From Oscillospiraceae bacterium (GTDB lineage Bacteria; Bacillota; Clostridia; Oscillospirales; Ruminococcaceae), in the NCBI GenBank assembly GCA_003512525.1, contig DOQG01000003.1:62001-126000 (forward strand): 64,000 bases of DNA. Reading direction: 5' to 3'. The notes below the pieces were generated by a model. The model had not been told where the DNA came from and did no database searches. It was given only the letters and a program-made list of their open reading frames with translations. The translations under genes and the position numbers were made by a program. Positions 59,063 to 64,000 of the stretch are shown in pieces. The first letter of the stretch is position 1. Every line of letters starts with the position of its first letter.

Positions 59063-59998
59063 TCAGTTCAATACAGTGTCACGCTGCAGCTTGTTGCCGT
59101 TCAGAAAGCTTGCGGTATTCATACGCTTTCCGCCCTCTCCCTGAACATCGGTAAATCTTATACATTTCTTATCGCCGCATACTACAGTGAGGTCATTTTC
59201 GTTCACTACAGTTCCGCACGGCTTGTCCGATGTTATATCGGTCAGTACCGCAAAATACACCTTAAGCCTTTTCTCTCCTATAAAAGTATACGCACAAGGT
59301 GACGGCGACATACCTCTTATAAAATTATATACATCAATTGCATTTTTCGAGAAGTCTATCCTGCACATTTCCTTTGAAATCATACCTGCATAGCAAGAAA
59401 GACTGTCGTCCTGAGGTACAGGCTTTATCGTACCCTCCTCGCAGGCCTTCAGTGTTTGCACGATAAGCTCTCCGCCTGTAGCCGCAAGGCTGTCGTGAAG
59501 CTCTCCACCGGTCATATCCGGAGCGATCTCAACCGTTCTGCTCATAAGCATATCACCTGTATCAAGCCCTTTTGCCATAAGCATTGTTGTGACACCGCTT
59601 TTAGTTTCACCGTCTATGATGCACTTCTGGATAGGTGCGGCACCTCTGTACTTCGGCAAAAGCGAGGCGTGTATGTTTATGCACTTATACTTAGGAAGTT
59701 CAAGAATGCTTTCCGGAAGAAGCTGACCGTAAGCCGCAACCACAATACAATCCGGGGCAAGCTCTTTCAGCAGTTCGAGCGACTTTTCCGCATCCTCTCC
59801 CTTTCTGAGCGAAAGCGGCTGATATACGGGGATACCGTACTTTTCGGCGCACTCCTTTACGGGAGGTGCCTGCATCTTCTTTCCTCTGTTCTTAGGCTTG
59901 TCGGGCTGAGTGAAAACAGCCATGACATTATGATGCTTGTGTAACTCCTCCAGTGCCGATACGGCAAAATCCGGAGTACCCATAAATACTATGTTCAA
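59063..59998 (-). CDS. fmt: Methionyl-tRNA formyltransferase
   Basis: A 311-residue enzyme that formylates initiator Met-tRNA using 10-formyl-THF. Signatures are MGTPDFAVSALEEL, VFTQPDKPKNRGKK, the catalytic NIHASLLPKYRGAAPIQ with Asn-His, DTGDMLMSRTVEI, and the C-terminal OB domain with RGMSPSPCAYTFIGEKRLKVY. It lies 12 bases after def, the usual partner. Confidence 0.97.
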   Translation of the reverse strand: MNIVFMGTPDFAVSALEELHKHHNVMAVFTQPDKPKNRGKKMQAPPVKECAEKYGIPVYQPLSLRKGEDAEKSLELLKELAPDCIVVAAYGQLLPESILELPKYKCINIHASLLPKYRGAAPIQKCIIDGETKSGVTTMLMAKGLDTGDMLMSRTVEIAPDMTGGELHDSLAATGGELIVQTLKACEEGTIKPVPQDDSLSCYAGMISKEMCRIDFSKNAIDVYNFIRGMSPSPCAYTFIGEKRLKVYFAVLTDITSDKPCGTVVNENDLTVVCGDKKCIRFTDVQGEGGKRMNTASFLNGNKLQRDTVLN

Positions 59999-60010
59999 AT
60001 GATTTCCCCC

Positions 60011-60493
60011 TTACTTTTTACGTTCCTCAAGCTGTTCGGAAGTCAGCAGTTCATCTGCCTTATCGGTAAACAGAATACCGCTCAGATGGTCGATTTCGTG
60101 ACACAGAGCTATCGCTAAAAGCTCTGTACCCTCTATATCAAATTCTTTGCCGTATCTGTCCTGTGCCTTTACCTTTACCTTTGCGGGTCTGTCAACATAT
60201 CCCCACATACCCGGCACTGAAAGACAGCCCTCAAGCTCGTGCTGTTTGCCTTTCATAGATGTGATAACAGGGTTTATAAGCTCGATTTTTCCGTGTTCGT
60301 CGCCTACATCTATGACCACAACTCTCCTCAGTACGCTTATCTGTGGTGCGGCAAGACCTACGCCGCTTGCCTCCTGCATGGTTTCATACATATCATCAAG
60401 CATCGTCCAAAGCTTATCATCGAAGACAGTAACGTCCTTGCATCTTTTTCTGAGCGACTCATCGCCGTCCTTAGCTATTATTCTCTTTGCCAT
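60011..60493 (-). CDS. def: Peptide deformylase
   Basis: A 160-residue metallo-enzyme removing N-formyl groups. The three motifs are GVGLAAPQI (residues 44-52), EGCLSVPGMWGY with the metal Cys, and ALCHEIDHLSGILF with HExxH ligands. The C-terminal Glu/Lys-rich tail is normal. It is located between priA and fmt as in many Firmicutes. Confidence 0.97.
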   Translation of the reverse strand: MAKRIIAKDGDESLRKRCKDVTVFDDKLWTMLDDMYETMQEASGVGLAAPQISVLRRVVVIDVGDEHGKIELINPVITSMKGKQHELEGCLSVPGMWGYVDRPAKVKVKAQDRYGKEFDIEGTELLAIALCHEIDHLSGILFTDKADELLTSEQLEERKK

Positions 60494-60514
60494 TTCAAAA
60501 ATCCTTTCTGTTGT

Positions 60515-62989
60515 TTATATGATCTCGCCGTTCATATCGGCGAAGAAGCTTACTTTATCAAGAGCCGGCGACTTATATGCATCAAGCAGAGTCGCCTGCA
60601 TTACCGACCTGAACTCCTTATTGTTCTTGCATTTAATAATGATCCTGTAGCGGAACTTACCGTTTACTTTTGCAACGGAGCAGGCGGACGGACCGAGCAC
60701 TCTTATCGGGATACCGTGACCCTCAAGATTTTGCATAAACAATTTTACAAAGCTGTCTGCGCCTTTTTTGCATATATGCTCTTCCGTTGCCGAAAGTCCT
60801 ATCTCACATATATCGCAATACGGCGGGAAAAGAAGCGCTTTTCTTATCTCGCATTCCTGCCTGAAAAACTCATCGTAATTCTGGTCCGCCGCAAGATTGA
60901 GAACATAATGCTCCGGGGAGAATGTCTGCAAATATGCCCTTCCCTTTTTTGAACCTCTGCCGCATCTTCCGACCACCTGTGTTATAAGCGAAAATGTCTT
61001 TTCATAGCCGAGGTAATCCCCTGCATACAGCGATTTATCTATCATCAGAACACCGACAAGAGTCACATTCTCAAAGTCCAGTCCTTTAGCTATCATCTGA
61101 GTGCCGACCATAATGTCATATTCGCCGTTTTTGAACTTATCAAAATTCTTCTCATAGGAGAACTTGCTCATTGTTGTATCCGCGTCCATTCTGAGGACTC
61201 TTGCGGACGGAAACAAGGTTGAAATTTCATCTTCTATACGCTGTGTGCCTGTTCCCGAGCTGTAGATAAACTTTGAGCCGCAGGACTTGCACCTGCCGGT
61301 GAACTCTTCGGTATAGCCACAGTAGTGGCATATCATACAGTTGTTGACTTTGTGATAGGTAAGCGGAATATTGCAATTCGGGCACTTGTATACTTCACCG
61401 CATTTGATGCAGTTCATATAAGTGTTGTAACCTCTGCGGTTAAGCAGAAGTATTGTCTGCTCGCCCCTTTGGAGATTGTTTCTTATCTCGTCTGCAAGCG
61501 CCCTGCTGAAATTGGAACGGTTGCCCGTTTCGACCTCCACTTTCATATCCACAAGGTACACATCGGGGAGAACAGGCTGGCTGTAGCGCTTTTTCATCTC
61601 AAACAGCTTGTATCTGCCTATCGAAGCAAAGTATGCACTTTCAAGGCTGGGAGTTGCCGACGCTAATAGGAGCGTTGCGTTATGATAAAAGCACCTCTGC
61701 TTTGCTATGCTCCTTGCCTGATAGCGCGGGGATTTTTCGGACTTGTAGCTGTGCTCGCCTTCCTCATCGATAACGATTATACCGATGTTGTCGAGCGGTG
61801 CAAATACTGCACTTCTTGTACCTATAACTATCTTTGCCTCTCCCTTTTCGATGCGCTTGTACTCATCGGTTCGCTGACCGAGAGACAGGTTGCTGTGGAT
61901 AACCGCAACATTGCTTCCGAACAGGTCGGTGAAGTTCCGCACCATCTGCGGGGTGAGCGATATTTCGGGGACGAGCATAAGCGCTGTCCTTCCCTGTTTT
62001 ACCACCTTGTCGATGAGCTTTAAGAAGACGGTGGTCTTGCCGCTTCCGGTAACGCCTTTCAGCAATGCGCACTGTGGTTTGCCGCTGTCCATAAGTTGGT
62101 TCATACCATGGTATACTGCGGACTGTTCGTCCGACAGTGTTATATCGTCAATGCTCTTTACAGCCTTTGCTTCGGCTGTAAGCGAACGGGAAACTTCATT
62201 ATCAAAGCATTCAACTATGCCGTTTTTTTCCATATTGTTTATAACGGCATTTGTTACAACGCAATTATAGCATACTTCTTTCACAGAAGCGGATACCGCT
62301 TCTTCCAGAAAATCGGCAACCTTTTTCTGCTTTGCGGTAAGGGGTTTTCCGCCATTGTCAGCATATTCACCGCTTTGGAAGCTTTCAGTCAGCCTGACGT
62401 TCTTCTCGGTTTCACTGCCTACTCTCTGCTTTATGATGTCAAGAGAAGCCAGCACCGACTTTTCACAAAGCTGCTTTACGAGCTTCTTCTGCTGTTCGTC
62501 AAAGCCGTAATCTATCATATCATTCAGCTCTCGGTCGCTTTTACAGCCGAGGAGCATTGCGGATACCGCCTGCTCGGCAGGCTCAAGAGAAAAGCTGTCG
62601 GGAGCTTTTCTGAAATCGTCACTGAGGGTATATCTCTGTGATATGTTCAGCGCCATACCTCCGGGGAGGATAGTTTTTACAGCGTCAAAATAGGTGCAGA
62701 ATGTGTTATCCTTAAGCCAGCGCATCAAATGTATAGCTTCGTCACCGAGTATCACTCCGTCATTTATAACACAGTATACCTCTTTAAGTCTGCTGTAATC
62801 TGCGCTTTGCTTAAAGCCTGTAACTAATCCGACACGCTTTTTGCCGCCTTTGCCGAACGGAACTATTACGCGCTGACCGATTTTGACTGTTGCTCCCTGC
62901 GGCAGATAATAATCAAACTCGTTATCAAAGCTATACAGCGCCTTGTCGACAACTACCGATACAATAGCTTTATCAAGGCTGTCACTCAT
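60515..62989 (-). CDS. priA: Primosomal replication helicase PriA
   Basis: An 824-residue helicase restarting stalled forks. The N-terminal 3'-DNA-binding domain is residues 1-105. Helicase motifs are GVTGSGKTTVFLKLI (I), IIVIDEEGEHSYKSEKSPRY (II), LLASATPSLES (III), and GTQMIAKGLDFENVTLVGV with QVVGRCGRG later. Between lobes lies the zinc-binding Cys cluster (CIKCGEVYKCPNCNIPL and CHYCGYTEEFTGRCKSCG). Its start overlaps the gmk stop by one base. rpoZ and coaBC, usually between gmk and priA, are missing. Confidence 0.96.
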   Translation of the reverse strand: MSDSLDKAIVSVVVDKALYSFDNEFDYYLPQGATVKIGQRVIVPFGKGGKKRVGLVTGFKQSADYSRLKEVYCVINDGVILGDEAIHLMRWLKDNTFCTYFDAVKTILPGGMALNISQRYTLSDDFRKAPDSFSLEPAEQAVSAMLLGCKSDRELNDMIDYGFDEQQKKLVKQLCEKSVLASLDIIKQRVGSETEKNVRLTESFQSGEYADNGGKPLTAKQKKVADFLEEAVSASVKEVCYNCVVTNAVINNMEKNGIVECFDNEVSRSLTAEAKAVKSIDDITLSDEQSAVYHGMNQLMDSGKPQCALLKGVTGSGKTTVFLKLIDKVVKQGRTALMLVPEISLTPQMVRNFTDLFGSNVAVIHSNLSLGQRTDEYKRIEKGEAKIVIGTRSAVFAPLDNIGIIVIDEEGEHSYKSEKSPRYQARSIAKQRCFYHNATLLLASATPSLESAYFASIGRYKLFEMKKRYSQPVLPDVYLVDMKVEVETGNRSNFSRALADEIRNNLQRGEQTILLLNRRGYNTYMNCIKCGEVYKCPNCNIPLTYHKVNNCMICHYCGYTEEFTGRCKSCGSKFIYSSGTGTQRIEDEISTLFPSARVLRMDADTTMSKFSYEKNFDKFKNGEYDIMVGTQMIAKGLDFENVTLVGVLMIDKSLYAGDYLGYEKTFSLITQVVGRCGRGSKKGRAYLQTFSPEHYVLNLAADQNYDEFFRQECEIRKALLFPPYCDICEIGLSATEEHICKKGADSFVKLFMQNLEGHGIPIRVLGPSACSVAKVNGKFRYRIIIKCKNNKEFRSVMQATLLDAYKSPALDKVSFFADMNGEII

Positions 62990-63594
62990 TATGACTTCTT
63001 TATTTCTTCAAGAAGCGCAAGCGAACGCTTTGTATTCATCTTCTCTGCAAGAATAACGGTATTAACATCATCTACCGCCTTTTCAAGCTCGCCGTTTACA
63101 ACGAGGTAATCGAATTTATCTGCAAATTGAAGCTCATTTCTTGCCTGAGCTATTCTTGCGGCGATCGTTTCTTCGGTTTCTGTGCCTCTTTTTCTCAGTC
63201 TTCTGTCAAGCTCGCTCATCGAGGGCGGGAGTATGAAGATAAGTACGCATTCGGGGAATATCTTTTTGATATTCATTGCTCCCTCAACTTCTATCTTGAG
63301 TATTACGTCCTTGCCCTGTTCAAGCATATCGGTCACGGCTTTTTTGGGTGTGCCGTAATAGTTGCCGCAGTACTGCGTATATTCGAGGACTTCGCCGTTT
63401 GCGATCATCTTTTCAAATGCTTCTACAGTCGTGAAATGATAGCTGACGCCGTTGATCTCACCCTCGCGCATTGCTCTTGTGGTAGCGGATACAGACTGAG
63501 TAAGATTTGCGTTCTTCTTATAAAGCTGTTCAAGTATCGTATCCTTTCCGCAACCGGACGGTGCGGAAATAACTATAGGTAATCCTTTATTCAT
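62989..63594 (-). CDS. gmk: Guanylate kinase
   Basis: A 201-residue kinase converting GMP to GDP. The P-loop is ISAPSGCGKDTIL; SVSATTRAMREGEINGVSYHF binds GMP; LEYTQYCGNYYGTPK and the lid FILPPSMSELDRRLRKRG follow. The ATG at 63594 lies within the last codons of remA (overlap of eight bases) and is chosen over the upstream start at 63648. Confidence 0.97.
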   Translation of the reverse strand: MNKGLPIVISAPSGCGKDTILEQLYKKNANLTQSVSATTRAMREGEINGVSYHFTTVEAFEKMIANGEVLEYTQYCGNYYGTPKKAVTDMLEQGKDVILKIEVEGAMNIKKIFPECVLIFILPPSMSELDRRLRKRGTETEETIAARIAQARNELQFADKFDYLVVNGELEKAVDDVNTVILAEKMNTKRSLALLEEIKKS

Positions 63595-63844
63595 TTTCGT
63601 TCTCTCCCTTTTTATCTGTAGTAATGTCTGTGAAATGTGATATATCAAGCGCCGACAGAACTACATGATTGCTGTCGGTTATTATGACCGTTTTGGTCTT
63701 TTTGCCACAAGTCGCATCTATAGCGGTATTGTTATCCTTTGCCGCCGATATGATACGCTTTACCGGTGCGGCATCGGCACTCACAGCAGCTATTACCCTG
63801 TCGGAATTAACAGTGTTGCCGTAGCCTATATTTATAAGCTTCAT
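63587..63844 (-). CDS. remA: RemA/DUF370 regulatory protein
   Basis: An 85-residue DNA-binding protein. MKLINIGYGNTVNSDRVIAA and VKRIISAAKDNN then TVIITDSNHVVLSAL are diagnostic for RemA/YlzA, which in B. subtilis activates matrix and osmoprotection genes. The acidic tail (KKGENENE) is strain-variable. It precedes gmk as in B. subtilis and begins the leftward operon seen here. GGAGAACGT precedes the ATG. Confidence 0.94.
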   Translation of the reverse strand: MKLINIGYGNTVNSDRVIAAVSADAAPVKRIISAAKDNNTAIDATCGKKTKTVIITDSNHVVLSALDISHFTDITTDKKGENENE

Positions 63845-63912
63845 ACGTTCTCCTTTTCGCTTTAAATCATAGTTTGTTATTATATCACCCTTATGTGATG
63901 ATTATAAGAAAA

Positions 63913-64000
63913 TCAGACAAGTTTTGATGCTAAAAGCGGCGAATAGTGATTTCTGAATTCTTCAAATGTTCCCTCTTCGATTGCCGCTCTTATCTTTTCC
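63913..64000 (-). CDS. tgt: Probable queuine tRNA-ribosyltransferase C-terminus (partial)
   Basis: The last 28 codons of a gene entering from the right edge, ending in TGA at 63913. EKIRAAIEEGTFEEF matches the terminal helix typical of Tgt (pattern xxIRxAIxxGTFxEF), after which the end varies. The call relies on this short stretch only, so it is tentative. Confidence 0.5.
   Translation of the reverse strand, partial: EKIRAAIEEGTFEEFRNHYSPLLASKLV

Noticed and set aside
61740..61775. PriA motif II as a defective DEEH box
   Set aside because: DEEGEH-type variants are, as I recall, seen in Clostridia PriA proteins, and all other motifs are intact, so no loss of function is claimed.
1..64000. 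tRNA or rRNA genes, integrase, transposase, defence systems
   Set aside because: Intergenic regions were read for tRNA-like sequences and the reading frames for mobile or defence families; none could be supported.

Overview
The window reads as chromosomal DNA of a Gram-positive anaerobe of the class Clostridia, most likely Oscillospiraceae (Ruminococcus / [Eubacterium] siraeum-like). The grounds are moderate GC with sigma-A promoters (TTGACA/TATAAT), strong AGGAGG-type ribosome sites, a proline T-box, Spo0A, a SpoVM micro-ORF, a PASTA kinase and the conserved remA-gmk-priA-def-fmt-rsmB-rlmN-prpC-prkC-rsgA-thiN-spoVM gene order. The genus is inference. I found no rRNA, tRNA, CRISPR array, prophage or transposase.

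Layout. 1-1173 (-): ruvC-ruvA-ruvB (ruvB only starts here). 1341-4487 (+): ApbE flavinyltransferase, NusG-II protein, Gx transporter, DUF896 and a degenerate sensor-like protein. 4488-6969 (+): leader with a strong terminator, then an OmpR-type regulator and its kinase. 7043-9441: two divergent LacI-family regulators, then TatD and a CorC-like CBS protein. 11574-14339 (-): large secreted FN3 protein. 14501-17697 (+): three-gene zinc-ribbon/Tim44-like/SPFH module. 17867-21364 (-): PHP, malic enzyme, TSCPD protein, NUDIX, RuvX and a small ORF. 21544-22365 (-): DUF624 membrane protein. 22655-25886 (+): Dus, DUF815 ATPase, metal-chelate-binding lipoprotein. 25888-26191: duplicated terminator hairpin flanking a hairpin-rich element. 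26336-35681 (+): alaS, HIT, ComEC-like, holA, RNase M5, MBOAT/DHHW acetylation pair. 35727-37201 (+): enolase with two operators. 37342-40197: DUF305, lipoprotein, serine hydrolase. 40298-41546: spo0A (-) and a divergent candidate small RNA (+). 41635-46830: MarR-heterodimeric ABC exporter (-) and LysR (+). 46808-48272 (+): DUF2325-DUF3793-flavodoxin under two operators. 48355-50367 (+): T-box-proS. 50560-50745 (+): small membrane protein. 50803-63844 (-): housekeeping operon from remA to spoVM. 63913-64000 (-): probable 3' end of tgt.

Most noteworthy. (a) spo0A has no ATG/GTG/TTG in frame before its receiver motif; the only well-placed initiator is an ATT. (b) Divergent from it is a roughly 150-nt transcription unit without a substantial ORF, with phased 0A boxes, a weak -35, a consensus -10 and an intrinsic terminator: a candidate Spo0A-controlled sRNA. 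(c) The inverted repeat GTTAG-N6-CTAAC occurs four times, twice at the enolase promoter and twice at the flavodoxin operon promoter. (d) A 27-codon spoVM and a 53-codon membrane protein follow thiN, the latter with its ribosome site buried in a long hairpin. (e) A terminator sits just before the ribosome site of the two-component operon, as in an attenuation leader.

All functional calls come from reading motifs and gene order. No database search or folding program was run.
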